Shown: positions 1 through 7,201 of the stretch, one piece after another
Position numbering within the stretch: position 1 is the stretch's first letter
Layout: every line of letters starts with the position of its first letter
Assembly: GCA_021781255.1 (NCBI GenBank)
Contig: JAJXXG010000910.1
Location: 1 to 7,461, forward strand
DNA: 7,461 nucleotides
Source: Acidobacteriota bacterium
GTDB lineage: Bacteria > Acidobacteriota > Terriglobia > Terriglobales > Acidobacteriaceae
Direction: 5' to 3'
Position numbers and translations under genes: made by a program
Notes under the pieces: generated by a model
Database searches by the model: none
The model's input: the letters and a program-made list of their open reading frames with translations, nothing else
Told to the model about the DNA's origin: nothing

Positions 1-9
1 CTGGGTGCT

Positions 10-48
10 CCACCCTCGCCGCGCTTTTGTTTTTTGGGGCCGGGGTGG
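10..48. repeat. Hairpin-forming intergenic sequence at the left edge
   Basis: CCACCC at 10-15 can pair with GGGTGG at 43-48, enclosing a T-rich loop (25-35). A smaller overlapping hairpin, GGGTG at 3-7 with CACCC at 11-15, is also possible. The element lies just upstream of the first membrane-protein gene and just inside the window edge, so it may be the terminator of an upstream gene or one copy of a dispersed intergenic repeat. The sequence alone does not decide between these. Nothing else is visible in bases 1-94. Confidence 0.25.
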
Positions 49-94
49 GAAACTTGAGACCTCGACTAGTGTCTTTCACCGATCGAACTGTAAG

Positions 95-538
95 ATGCCC
101 CACCACACACTTTCGCCGCGCCAATACCTGATTCTGGGCCTCGTCGCCGTCTGCGCGCCACTCGGCGACAGTTGCCTCTCGCGCGGCATGACAACCATGC
201 CGGCCATCACGCTCGCTCATCCCGCCGCGCTTATCGCCGCCGTCTTCACGCCTTGGATCGCTGCCGGCATCGCACTGCTCATCGGATTCTTTGCCAGCTA
301 TCTCACCGCGCTCTCCTGGGCCGATCTCACCTTCGTTCTTCCCGCAACAGCATTCGGGAACGTCATTGTTGCGTTCCTTTCGCGCTTCTGGCTGCATGAG
401 GACATCTCGATCGCGCGCTGGGCCGGAATCGTTCTGATCACGCTGGGAGTGGGTTTCGTCGCGCAGGGCCCTCCCCTCACCCAGCACCCCGCGCCCACCG
501 CCGATGAACAGGCAATCGGAGAGGTTGAAACGCGATGA
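95..538 (+). CDS. Small four-helix DMT (EamA/SMR-like) membrane protein, first of a pair
   Basis: A 147-residue hydrophobic protein with about four membrane segments (roughly residues 10-32, 44-66, 75-96 and 106-125) and a short polar tail. The last helix has the typical EamA ending: a charged loop (LHEDISIARW) followed by a GIVLITLGVGF-type helix. This is the size of half an EamA transporter or one SMR-type subunit, a class that works as dimers in the inner membrane to move small molecules or lipid-linked sugars. The ATG at 95 is chosen because the first helix begins soon after it; the longer open frame from the GTG at 5 would add a non-hydrophobic, implausible leader. No clear ribosome binding site is seen. 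The stop overlaps the next start (ATGA, 535-538), indicating translational coupling and probably a heterodimer. Substrate unknown. Confidence 0.75.
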   Translation: MPHHTLSPRQYLILGLVAVCAPLGDSCLSRGMTTMPAITLAHPAALIAAVFTPWIAAGIALLIGFFASYLTALSWADLTFVLPATAFGNVIVAFLSRFWLHEDISIARWAGIVLITLGVGFVAQGPPLTQHPAPTADEQAIGEVETR

Positions 539-954
539 CGCTCACCCTCCCAGCCGCGCCTCAGGCAGCAGCCGCAAATCCATGGCTCGCCGCCGCCATG
601 ATTGCCGCCGTAGTGCTCTTCTCCACCACCGGCGAAGTGCTCACGGCCGCGGCCATGAAGTCGATTGGCGATCTCGACGTTATTCGCGCGCATTCAGGAC
701 TGAAAGGCGCCATCCGCGCCGTCATTACATGCCCACTGTTTTTCGCCGGAGTCTTTTTTCTGGCCCTTGCCTTCTTTTCGCTTCTCCTGGCCCTCAATCA
801 TCTCGACCTGAGCCTGGTCGCTCCCGCTTCCGCATCGCTCACGCTGGTCACGAACGCCATTGCCGGCAAAATCTTCCTCAAGGAAAACGTCGACCGGCGC
901 CGCTGGGCCGCCGCGGTTCTGGTATGTATTGGCGTGTATCTGCTGGCGTATTGA
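535..954 (+). CDS. Small four-helix DMT (EamA/SMR-like) membrane protein, second of a pair
   Basis: A 139-residue protein, almost entirely hydrophobic, with predicted helices at about 18-40, 65-88, 92-113 and 120-139. Residues around GKIFLKENVDRRRW followed by a final GVYLLAY helix match the end of an EamA/SMR repeat. It starts inside the stop codon of the preceding gene (ATGA), so the two are almost certainly co-translated. Paired small multidrug-resistance-like proteins often form heterodimers with opposite membrane topology, as in ArnE/ArnF-type flippases; that is family knowledge, and the substrate here cannot be read from sequence. The gene ends 147 bases before the end of the convergent hpnE gene, with a hairpin region between. 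A hydrophobic or lipid-linked cargo is possible but unproven. Confidence 0.75.
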   Translation: MTLTLPAAPQAAAANPWLAAAMIAAVVLFSTTGEVLTAAAMKSIGDLDVIRAHSGLKGAIRAVITCPLFFAGVFFLALAFFSLLLALNHLDLSLVAPASASLTLVTNAIAGKIFLKENVDRRRWAAAVLVCIGVYLLAY

Positions 955-975
955 GAAGCAGCAAGTAGCCGGTAC

Positions 976-1087
976 AGCGGTTCCACAGTTGCTGTATCCG
1001 GGGACCCCATAAGTCCAGTGGCCTTTTCACCAGGAAAAGGCCACCTTCCGCAACTGCAAAAACGGCTACATGTACTGTGGAACCGCT
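976..1087. repeat. Perfect 14-bp inverted repeat bracketing an inner hairpin
   Basis: AGCGGTTCCACAGT at 976-989 is the exact reverse complement of ACTGTGGAACCGCT at 1074-1087. The arms are 84 bases apart and enclose the separate 11-bp hairpin at 1018-1044. A further complementary pair lies next to the outer arms (CAGTTGC at 986-992 and GCAACTG near 1051-1057), giving an alternative fold. The whole structure fills the gap between the convergent transporter pair and hpnE. It may form a cruciform, or act as a strong RNA 3'-end structure for both transcripts. Confidence 0.7.
1018..1044. terminator. Probable bidirectional terminator hairpin between convergent genes
   Basis: GTGGCCTTTTC (1018-1028), a five-base loop ACCAG, then GAAAAGGCCAC (1034-1044): a perfect 11-bp stem. 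It sits 63 bases after the stop of the second transporter gene and 57 bases beyond the stop of hpnE on the other strand, where a shared terminator would be expected. There is no clear T-run after the stem in either direction, so it may act through RNA 3'-end protection or as a non-canonical terminator rather than a textbook intrinsic one. Confidence 0.6.
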
Positions 1088-1101
1088 CTAGCCCGCGGCT
1101 T

Positions 1102-2577
1102 TCAACCGGCTCTCAACAGCCGCATCAGACCACGCGGCTTGAGGTCCGGATTAACAAATTCCCAAGGGCTGCCGATCGCCCTGCAGACGGCCTCCGCCGC
1201 CAGGTGCCCGCTCCGCGCCGCACTCTCCATCGTCGACGGCCAGCCTGTCTGAATCCAGTCCCCAGCCAGCACGCAATTCGGCCACGGCGAGACCGGCCTC
1301 GGCCGCGCTGTATCGATCCCCGGCGGTACGGTGAACGTGGCGCGCACTTCCTTTACCAGCACGGCCTTTTCCACCTTCGCCCCGGCAACTGTGGGGAAAA
1401 ACTCCGCCAGTTCCCGCACGGCTAGCTCAATCGCCTGCTCGCGGCTCAGCGCCGCGAAGGCATGTGACGCGCTCACCACCAGTTCCACATAACTCCCCTT
1501 CGTCTTGCGCCACGGCTGCAGCCGGCTCTTGTTGTACATCCAGTGAATCTCGCGGTCCAGAAGCACTGCATGTTCCAGTGTCGTGACTGCGCGGTCAAAC
1601 CACAGATGCACGCTGCAAATCGGCCCATGCTCGTGCCGTTCGATCTGGCTTGCAAGCATCTCGGCGCCCTCCGCTGCCGGCATGTGCGGCAGCAGCTTCG
1701 CCATGCCCTCAAACGGCAGCGCCAGCACCAGTAAATCCGCCGTCCGCGTACCCGCCCGCGTCGCCAGCATCCACTGCCCAGTCTCTTCGTTCCACTCTGC
1801 GGCTTCGACGCTCGCGTTCAGCACTACCTCGCCGCCGCGCTCGCGCAGAAACTGCTCAGCTCCCGCATACAACTCGCTTAGCGGCACGGTGCTCATGCCC
1901 ATGCTGCCCGCCTTGGCCGAGTTCATGAACAGCTCGCGGACCACCTTCGCTGCGTATGTCAGCGCGATCTCGTCCACGGACGCATTCAGAGCGCTTGCAA
2001 TCACCAGTCTCCAGAAGCGGTCCATTGCGCCTTGTGTTTGCCCACTGCGCCTGAGCCATGCACCCAATGTTTCGCTTGAATTCACCGGAATCGGCCGCAA
2101 CAATTCTCGAAATGCACGCGCAAGCGCCAGCTTGTCTGCCCGCGTGAAGGCCTTCGCCGTCACAAGTCGCGGCAACGCATGCAAAGGCGCAGGCAGCGTA
2201 AACGGACCCCATCCAGACGGACCAAGCACAGAGCGCCGCTGCCCGCGCGGCTCGATCATCGTCATTGTCCGCGTCCAGTGAATGCGGCCCGCCACTCCGA
2301 TGCGTTTGTAAAACCCGATCAAATTAGTACAGCAGCCAAACAGAACGTGCTGGCAGTTGTCGATCACCTCATCTACGCCCGGATGCCGATACGAGCTCGC
2401 TCTGCCACCCAGGTATCCTCGCCGCTCTACCAGCTTCACGCGCAGCCCGGCCTCGGCCAGCGCGCACGCCGCACTCATGCCGGCCACGCCGCCGCCCACC
2501 ACGATTACCGTCTTTTCAGGCCCAGGCCGTAAATCGCTCACAATCTCATCCGCCCTTGCGCGTGCTTCTCCTATCAT
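1102..2577 (-). CDS. hpnE: Hydroxysqualene dehydroxylase HpnE (squalene-associated FAD-dependent oxidoreductase)
   Basis: A 491-residue cytoplasmic or membrane-associated flavoprotein of the amine oxidase/phytoene desaturase superfamily. HpnE reduces hydroxysqualene to squalene, the last step of the HpnC-HpnD-HpnE route that feeds hopanoid synthesis. The FAD-binding Rossmann motif VIVVGGGVAGMS lies at residues 24-35 (G28-x-G30-x2-G33), followed by the acidic strand end VERRG and the LGGRAS segment. DNCQHVLFG is the HpnE-style active-site-side motif, and the C-terminal FAD-contact segment GDWIQTGWPSTMESA is characteristic of this family. Length is normal, perhaps slightly long at the N-terminus. 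The ATG at 2577 is preferred; a TTG at 2595 would add six residues, and neither has a good ribosome binding site. The gene is alone on its strand: hpnC, hpnD and a squalene-hopene cyclase are not in view. A related FAD desaturase role is the main alternative. Confidence 0.85.
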   Translation of the reverse strand: MIGEARARADEIVSDLRPGPEKTVIVVGGGVAGMSAACALAEAGLRVKLVERRGYLGGRASSYRHPGVDEVIDNCQHVLFGCCTNLIGFYKRIGVAGRIHWTRTMTMIEPRGQRRSVLGPSGWGPFTLPAPLHALPRLVTAKAFTRADKLALARAFRELLRPIPVNSSETLGAWLRRSGQTQGAMDRFWRLVIASALNASVDEIALTYAAKVVRELFMNSAKAGSMGMSTVPLSELYAGAEQFLRERGGEVVLNASVEAAEWNEETGQWMLATRAGTRTADLLVLALPFEGMAKLLPHMPAAEGAEMLASQIERHEHGPICSVHLWFDRAVTTLEHAVLLDREIHWMYNKSRLQPWRKTKGSYVELVVSASHAFAALSREQAIELAVRELAEFFPTVAGAKVEKAVLVKEVRATFTVPPGIDTARPRPVSPWPNCVLAGDWIQTGWPSTMESAARSGHLAAEAVCRAIGSPWEFVNPDLKPRGLMRLLRAG

Positions 2578-2637
2578 CGCCGAAACCACGGGCAATCGCG
2601 GCGAACTACACAGATTTAGAATAGATTGCAGAGATAG

Positions 2638-2660
2638 TTGGAAGATAATGCCTATTCCAA
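2638..2660. promoter_or_regulatory. Palindromic operator-like site between divergent genes
   Basis: TTGGAA (2638-2643), 11 bases, then TTCCAA (2655-2660) form an inverted repeat with nearly symmetric flanks toward the centre. It lies in the AT-richer gap between the divergent starts of hpnE (2577) and the flavoprotein gene (2746), where control sites for either gene would be. I could not find a convincing sigma-70 -35/-10 pair on either strand, so its link to a promoter is a guess. Confidence 0.25.
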
Positions 2661-2735
2661 AGGATTGGTACCTGCATTACCATATGGACGCAAACGATTT
2701 TCTAAACTTGCAAGACCCACGCGGCTTGTGCCCAC

Positions 2736-2740
2736 AGGAG
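2736..2740 (+). promoter_or_regulatory. Ribosome binding site fixing the flavoprotein start
   Basis: AGGAG ends five bases before the ATG at 2746. It decides the start: the same frame stays open upstream to a TTG at 2638, but that extension has no ribosome binding site and would place 36 unrelated residues before the first flavodoxin strand. Confidence 0.8.
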
Positions 2741-2745
2741 AAATC

Positions 2746-3705
2746 ATGAAAATTCTTGGAATTTCTGGCGGATTCAAAAATGGAAATAACGACGCCATGT
2801 GCCGCGAAGCACTGATGGGCGCCAGGGAGATTGGCGCCGATGTTGAGTTTATCCGACTGCTCGATCTCGAATTGAGACCCTGTAGCGGCTGCTTGGCTTG
2901 CGTCGCCGGGCCTCGGGGAATTATGAAAGGTGGGCCAGGAACCTGCGTTTTGAAGGACGATTTTCCATGGATTGACGAGAAATACCTCGAAGCAGACGGC
3001 CTCCTTTTCTCTATGCCCATCTTCGAAAAAGGCACACCGGGTGTATTCGAAGTGCTGCGCGACCGCATGGCAGGTCCCGCCCACGACACAGGCCTCCTAA
3101 TCGCTTCCAGGGAGATCGCCGCGAATAAGGGTACCACCGGCCCGGATCCTCGCCACTTCAAAAAGAGATGTGTCTCCTTTATCGGCATCGGGGGCAGTGA
3201 TTGGACTACCCACATGGCTGCAGACTTCTCCCTCTTCGCCATATCAGCACCGTTGCAGATTATCGATAATGAAGTCTTCTCGTGGTCCAAGTATATCCTC
3301 TCCGAAGACCATAAAATCGCGCGCTGCCGGGAGATCGGCCGGGCGCTGGCCAAAGCCTGCGCTGATCCAGTAAACGCCAGGTATCTCGGCGAGCCTGGTA
3401 TCTGCAGCCACTGCCACTCGCGCCTCATGTACCTGAACGACGACGCCACCAAAGCAGTTTGCGCCGTCTGCGGCATTATCGGCGAAATTGCTGTTGTCGA
3501 TGGCAAAATCAAGTACATATTTCCGCCCGAGCAGCTGAAGCACGCTCACGATACCATGTCCGGCAAGGCTATCCACATGGAGGATGTACGCAACAACGAG
3601 GCAAACTACGACCAACTCAAGCAGACCGAACAGTTCAAAAAGCGCCAGGCAGCCTACAAAGCTTTTATTGAAGCTTCCGTTCCGCCCAGCAGGCAAAGAG
3701 GTTGA
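2746..3705 (+). CDS. Iron-sulfur-flavoprotein-like NAD(P)H/FMN reductase with C-terminal zinc-ribbon
   Basis: A 319-residue soluble protein. Residues 1-200 have the flavodoxin-like FMN reductase fold: first strand MKILGISGG then the phosphate-binding loop FKNGNND, and a strand-loop SMPIFEKGTPGVFEVLRDR (about 90-108) that usually contacts FMN. Cysteines C46-x2-C49-x2-C52 and later C67 just before VLKDD resemble the compact cluster motif of archaeal/clostridial iron-sulfur flavoproteins, so a [4Fe-4S] cluster is likely, although the gap to C67 is longer than usual. An extra domain carries C220-x2-C223-x15-C239-x2-C242, a zinc-ribbon or rubredoxin-like metal site, followed by a charged helical tail. 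The job is probably electron transfer, from NAD(P)H or ferredoxin via FMN, to a partner enzyme. The damaged flavoprotein gene and the molybdenum enzyme downstream on the same strand are plausible partners; the exact reaction is unknown. Confidence 0.75.
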   Translation: MKILGISGGFKNGNNDAMCREALMGAREIGADVEFIRLLDLELRPCSGCLACVAGPRGIMKGGPGTCVLKDDFPWIDEKYLEADGLLFSMPIFEKGTPGVFEVLRDRMAGPAHDTGLLIASREIAANKGTTGPDPRHFKKRCVSFIGIGGSDWTTHMAADFSLFAISAPLQIIDNEVFSWSKYILSEDHKIARCREIGRALAKACADPVNARYLGEPGICSHCHSRLMYLNDDATKAVCAVCGIIGEIAVVDGKIKYIFPPEQLKHAHDTMSGKAIHMEDVRNNEANYDQLKQTEQFKKRQAAYKAFIEASVPPSRQRG

Positions 3706-3960
3706 CCAGCGTCCGGACTCGATCCGTTCAGCCTCAGTGCAGGACTCTTGGCGGTGCCTCTTGCATACTGCCTAGCGAGTAAAGTAAGGCGAAGTATTTC
3801 TTGCAGCCTCTTTGTTGACTTAAGGGTAGAGGACGTTGCCTGGCGGTATTACCACTCGCCTTCGTGGAGCTCATTGGCAAATCGACTTCAAGCCAGCAAA
3901 CTGCCTGAGTTCCGAGAAAGATCTGTGACACTCAGGAGATTACCTGCCTAAAGAGATTAG
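3706..3960. other. Intergenic stretch with no convincing gene
   Basis: Between the flavoprotein and the flavoprotein remnant are 255 bases with short open frames on both strands (for example 3748-3951 on the plus strand), none with a ribosome binding site or recognisable motif. A TTGACT at about 3818-3823 looks like a -35 element, but no -10 box lies at the right distance. It may be decayed coding sequence or a promoter region; nothing more can be supported. Confidence 0.4.
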
Positions 3961-4178
3961 ATGGCAAGTCTCGAAGTAGACCTGATAGTTGTAGCGGCTG
4001 GCGCAAGCGGACTGGCAGCATCCTGTGCAGCGGCCCAGCTTGGTCTCACAGTTGTTACTTTTGAAAAGGGCTCTACAACTGGAGGCGCGGCTAACATGGG
4101 TATGGTTTTGCCATGACAACTGGCCGTATGGCTGCCGAACATGCAGCTGAGTATATTAGAACGTTAGGGGAATCTTAA
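3961..4178 (+). pseudogene. Internally deleted FAD_binding_2/fumarate-reductase-type flavoprotein gene
   Basis: The first part (3961-4116, 51 codons) encodes an N-terminal FAD-binding fold: DLIVVAAGASGLAAS at residues 7-21, an acidic strand end TFEKG, and TTGGAANMGM, a hallmark stretch of fumarate reductase/FAD_binding_2 flavoproteins. It then stops at TGA. In a different frame, from about 4104 to the TAA at 4176-4178, the DNA reads GFAMTTGRMAAEHAAEYI, the usual C-terminal FAD-contact helix of the same family. The two ends of one gene of roughly 500-600 codons are thus joined with the middle missing and the frame shifted. The first glycine of the dinucleotide motif is also alanine (A12, GCG), which may be further decay. 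The product cannot be a working enzyme. It was probably once the partner of the upstream FMN reductase or of the downstream molybdenum enzyme. Confidence 0.8.
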
Positions 4179-4234
4179 TCGGAGACGGGATTCAAATTTC
4201 TCAACTTGACGGCTTTCGATTTTGAGATGGTTCA

Positions 4235-7201
4235 ATGATGCTTGCGAAGTGGCAATTCACCGTGACGCTGATCGCCCTCGACAAGCTGCTGCGCGTGTCG
4301 GCATGGCGACACCCCGAATTCCGCGCGCGGTTAAAGCAGAAGAACTTTACCGCTGAGATCAAGCTTCGCGACAACTCTCAGGGGCGTTTTTTCCGCTTCG
4401 AGAACGGAAATGTCCGATCGAAGGCAGGCGTATGGCCGTCCGATGTAAGCATGGCCTTTCAAAGTGCCGAGCTGGCCGCGCGATTGTTGAAGCCGAACAG
4501 GAAGCAACTCGATTTTCTGCACGCGGCGAAGAACTTTCAGCTCGAGGTTCAGGGGCCGGACGAGCTCGCCGTCTGGTTTTCAGAGACCTTGAACATGCTG
4601 CTCACTGTGGGGGCCGGCTACGGCGTCGATATGGGCGGCGGCGTGCGCCGCTACACCAGCAACACCAATGGCGGGCCGGTCTTCGTATTCGTGAAAGATG
4701 GAAAGATCCTGCGCATAACTCCCATCGAGTTCGATAAGGAAGACGCAGAGCCCTGGACGATCCGTGCCCGCGGAAGGCAATTCACTCCGCCGCGCAAGAC
4801 CACCGTCAGCAGCCACACGCTGGCCTGGAAGTCGATGGTCTACTCGCCCGACCGCCTGCTGTATCCGATGAAGCGCGTGGACTTCGACGCCAGGGGCGAG
4901 CGCAACCCGCAGAATCGCGGCATTTCAGCATACGAGCGCATCAGTTGGGATGAAGCGCTCGACCTGGTTGCCGGCGAAATTCAGCGCGTCAAACGCGAAC
5001 ACGGGCCGGGCGCGATCATGAACGGCAGCGGTTCGCACCACACCTGGGGAGCGCTGGGCTACTGGTTGAGCGCGCGCCTCCGCTTCTTCAACACCATTGG
5101 CGCCACCTACGTCGCGCATAACCCTGATAGCTGGGAGGGCTGGTACTGGGGCGCGGCGCACCACTGGGGCTACTCCGCCCGCAACGGCGGCGGCGAGACC
5201 TACGGCACGGTGGAGGACTGCTTGAAGAACGCCGAGATGGTGGTGTTCTGGTCTTCCGATCCCGAGGCGACGAGCGGCGTGTATGGGGCGCACGAGGCAA
5301 CCATCCGCCGGCAGTGGCTCAAAGAACTGGGCATTCCCCTGGTGCACATCGATCCGTACTATAACCACACCGCGGCATGGCTGGGGGGTAAGTGGCTGGC
5401 TCCGCTCCCGGGAACCGACAGTGCGATGGTGCTGGCGATTGCCTACGTGTGGATGGCCGAGGAGCTTTACGACAAGAAATATGTTGCCGAGCGCACACAC
5501 GGCTTCGAACTGTGGCGCGACTACGTGATGGGCAAAGAAGACGGCATCGCCAAGACCCCCGAATGGCAGGAGAAAGAAACGGGGGTGCCGGCAAAGGATG
5601 TCCGCGCGCTGGCGCGCGAGTGGGGCAGAAAAAGAACATACCTTGCCGCAGGCGGCATCAACGGCTTCGGCGCTGCCTGCCGCACCGCGACTGGCCACGA
5701 TTGGGCGCGCGGCATGGTGTGCCTGATGGCGATGCAGGGGCTTGGGAAACCCGGAGTGAACATTGGCTGCCTGCAGCAGGGGGCGCCGGTCGACACGCGC
5801 TTCTTCTTTCCGGGCTACTCCGAAGGCGGCCTCTCGGGCGACCTCGCCGGTACTGCGATGTCGATGAACCTCTACCAGAAAATGCCGCAGTTGCCCACCA
5901 TGAACACCGTGCAGCAATTGGTGCCGCGCCTGAAGATTCCCGAGGCCATTGTTGATGGAGAGTGCGTGGGCTACCCCACCGATCCGCGCACCATCGAAGG
6001 ACAGTTTTTTAAGTTCAGCTATCCAGCGCCGGGCCACTCGCCGGTAAAGCTCTACTACAAATATGGCGGCTCGCACTTCGGCACCATGACCAATACCAAC
6101 CGCTATGTAAATATGTACCGCACCGACAAGCTGGAGTTCGTGGTGAACCAGTCGATCTGGTTCGAGGGCGAGGCCAGGTTCGCAGACGTGATCCTGCCGG
6201 CGTGCACCAGCTTTGAGCGGTGGGATATCAGCGAGTTCGCAAATTGCGGCGGTTACATTCAGCACTCGTTCACGCAATGCAATCATCGCGTGGCGGTGAT
6301 GCAGCACAAGTGCATTGAGCCGCTGGGCGAATCAAAGTCGGACTTTCAGATCTTCCTGGAACTCGCAAATCGCCTGGGTGTGGGAGCGAACTTCTCAGAG
6401 GGTTCGACGGAGCTGGACTGGTGCAGACGCTACTTCGAGGCGACCGATCTGCCGAACAAGATCGGTTGGAAAAAATTCCTGAAGAAGGGCTACTACGTGG
6501 TGCCGGCGCCGCCGGAAGAACTCCGCGACCCCGTCTCGTTTCGCTGGTTTGCCGAAGGCCGCGCGAAAGACACGCCTGAGCTGACGCCGTTGCCGGGAGA
6601 TTATTCAGGCGCTTTTCGCAGGAGCCTGCAAACCCAGACCGGAAAGCTGGAGTTCGAATCCTCCAGCCTGAAGCGCTTCGCTCCCGACGATGCCGAGCGC
6701 CCGCCGCTGCTCAAGTACGTTCCTGCGTGGGAGGGGCCGCACGCCAAAGAGCTGTACGAGAAGTATCCGCTGCATCTGGTTTCACCGCATCCGCGTTATA
6801 CCTTCCACACGCAGAGCGATGGCAAAGAAAGCACGATCAATGACGTGAGCGATCACCGGCGGCTGGTCGACGGGCATTACTACTGGGTTGCGCGCGTCAA
6901 CTCAGCCGACGCGAAGGCGCGCGGCATCGGCGAGGGAGGCCTGGTGAAGATCTTCAACGATCGCGGCGCCGTCATTTGCGCAGCACAAATTACTGACCGC
7001 GTGCCGAAAGGCGTTGTGCATTCGTATGAATCTTCTGCGGTGTACGACCCGGTAGGAGAGCCGGGCAAGTCGGCCGATCGCGGCGGCTGTATCAACATTC
7101 TTACGCCGAGCCGCATGATGATCGAGAAGTCGCACAGTATCGCCGCCTGTTCCTGCCTTGTTCAGGTTGAGCCATGGAGCGCTGCGGAGGCGACAGCATG
7201 A
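4235..7201 (+). CDS. Transhydroxylase-like molybdopterin oxidoreductase large subunit with N-terminal SCP2-like domain
   Basis: A 988-residue DMSO-reductase-family subunit. From about residue 138 to the end it aligns, by my recollection of the sequence, almost throughout with the alpha subunit (AthL, 875 residues) of Pelobacter acidigallici pyrogallol-phloroglucinol transhydroxylase, which moves hydroxyl groups between phenols without net redox change. The Mo-ligand serine is S299 in HNPDSWEGW, with D298, H268 in SHHTWG and Y528 in FPGYSEGG matching Pelobacter S175, D174, H144 and Y404; the His-Ser (31) and Ser-Tyr (229) spacings are identical. As in that enzyme there is no N-terminal Fe-S cysteine motif and no Tat signal, so it is cytoplasmic and bis-MGD dependent. 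Residues 1-125 look like an SCP2 lipid-binding domain, absent from Pelobacter. An in-frame TGA at 4223 limits the start to 4235 or 4238; the ribosome site is weak. Substrate uncertain. Confidence 0.85.
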   Translation: MMLAKWQFTVTLIALDKLLRVSAWRHPEFRARLKQKNFTAEIKLRDNSQGRFFRFENGNVRSKAGVWPSDVSMAFQSAELAARLLKPNRKQLDFLHAAKNFQLEVQGPDELAVWFSETLNMLLTVGAGYGVDMGGGVRRYTSNTNGGPVFVFVKDGKILRITPIEFDKEDAEPWTIRARGRQFTPPRKTTVSSHTLAWKSMVYSPDRLLYPMKRVDFDARGERNPQNRGISAYERISWDEALDLVAGEIQRVKREHGPGAIMNGSGSHHTWGALGYWLSARLRFFNTIGATYVAHNPDSWEGWYWGAAHHWGYSARNGGGETYGTVEDCLKNAEMVVFWSSDPEATSGVYGAHEATIRRQWLKELGIPLVHIDPYYNHTAAWLGGKWLAPLPGTDSAMVLAIAYVWMAEELYDKKYVAERTHGFELWRDYVMGKEDGIAKTPEWQEKETGVPAKDVRALAREWGRKRTYLAAGGINGFGAACRTATGHDWARGMVCLMAMQGLGKPGVNIGCLQQGAPVDTRFFFPGYSEGGLSGDLAGTAMSMNLYQKMPQLPTMNTVQQLVPRLKIPEAIVDGECVGYPTDPRTIEGQFFKFSYPAPGHSPVKLYYKYGGSHFGTMTNTNRYVNMYRTDKLEFVVNQSIWFEGEARFADVILPACTSFERWDISEFANCGGYIQHSFTQCNHRVAVMQHKCIEPLGESKSDFQIFLELANRLGVGANFSEGSTELDWCRRYFEATDLPNKIGWKKFLKKGYYVVPAPPEELRDPVSFRWFAEGRAKDTPELTPLPGDYSGAFRRSLQTQTGKLEFESSSLKRFAPDDAERPPLLKYVPAWEGPHAKELYEKYPLHLVSPHPRYTFHTQSDGKESTINDVSDHRRLVDGHYYWVARVNSADAKARGIGEGGLVKIFNDRGAVICAAQITDRVPKGVVHSYESSAVYDPVGEPGKSADRGGCINILTPSRMMIEKSHSIAACSCLVQVEPWSAAEATA
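7186..7190 (+). promoter_or_regulatory. Ribosome binding site for the small subunit
   Basis: GGAGG lies inside the 3' end of the large-subunit gene, seven bases before the ATG at 7198. With the ATGA stop/start overlap it supports coupled translation of the two subunits in equal amounts. Confidence 0.85.

Noticed and set aside
1583..2281. 232-codon plus-strand frame inside hpnE
   Set aside because: Low-complexity, Ser/Ala/Arg-rich translation without motifs, opposite a clear HpnE.
2638..2745. N-terminal extension of the flavoprotein from a TTG at 2638
   Set aside because: The extra 36 residues match nothing in the family, while AGGAG sits correctly before the ATG at 2746.
2652..3518. 288-codon open frame on the minus strand across the flavoprotein gene
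   Set aside because: Antisense shadow of the flavodoxin-like gene, which has a good ribosome binding site and clear motifs.
3818..3860. TTGACT as a -35 box for the downstream genes
   Set aside because: The nearest TATTAC-like -10 is about 26 bases away, too far for a sigma-70 promoter.
3748..3951. 67-codon plus-strand frame in the gap before the flavoprotein remnant
   Set aside because: No ribosome binding site, no recognisable motif and no support from context; kept only as part of the intergenic entry.
4206..4234. TTGACG upstream of the molybdenum enzyme as a promoter
   Set aside because: No -10 box at 16-18 bases, and a start site there would leave almost no leader before the ATG at 4235.
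4235..4330. Signal peptide or membrane anchor at the start of the large subunit
   Set aside because: The early hydrophobic stretch is broken by charged residues ([10 protein letters not shown]) and no twin-arginine motif or cleavage site is present.
4925..6307. Long open frame (460 codons) on the minus strand inside the molybdenum enzyme gene
   Set aside because: It is antisense to a strongly recognisable family, has no domain motif of its own, and is explained by GC-rich codon bias of the real gene.
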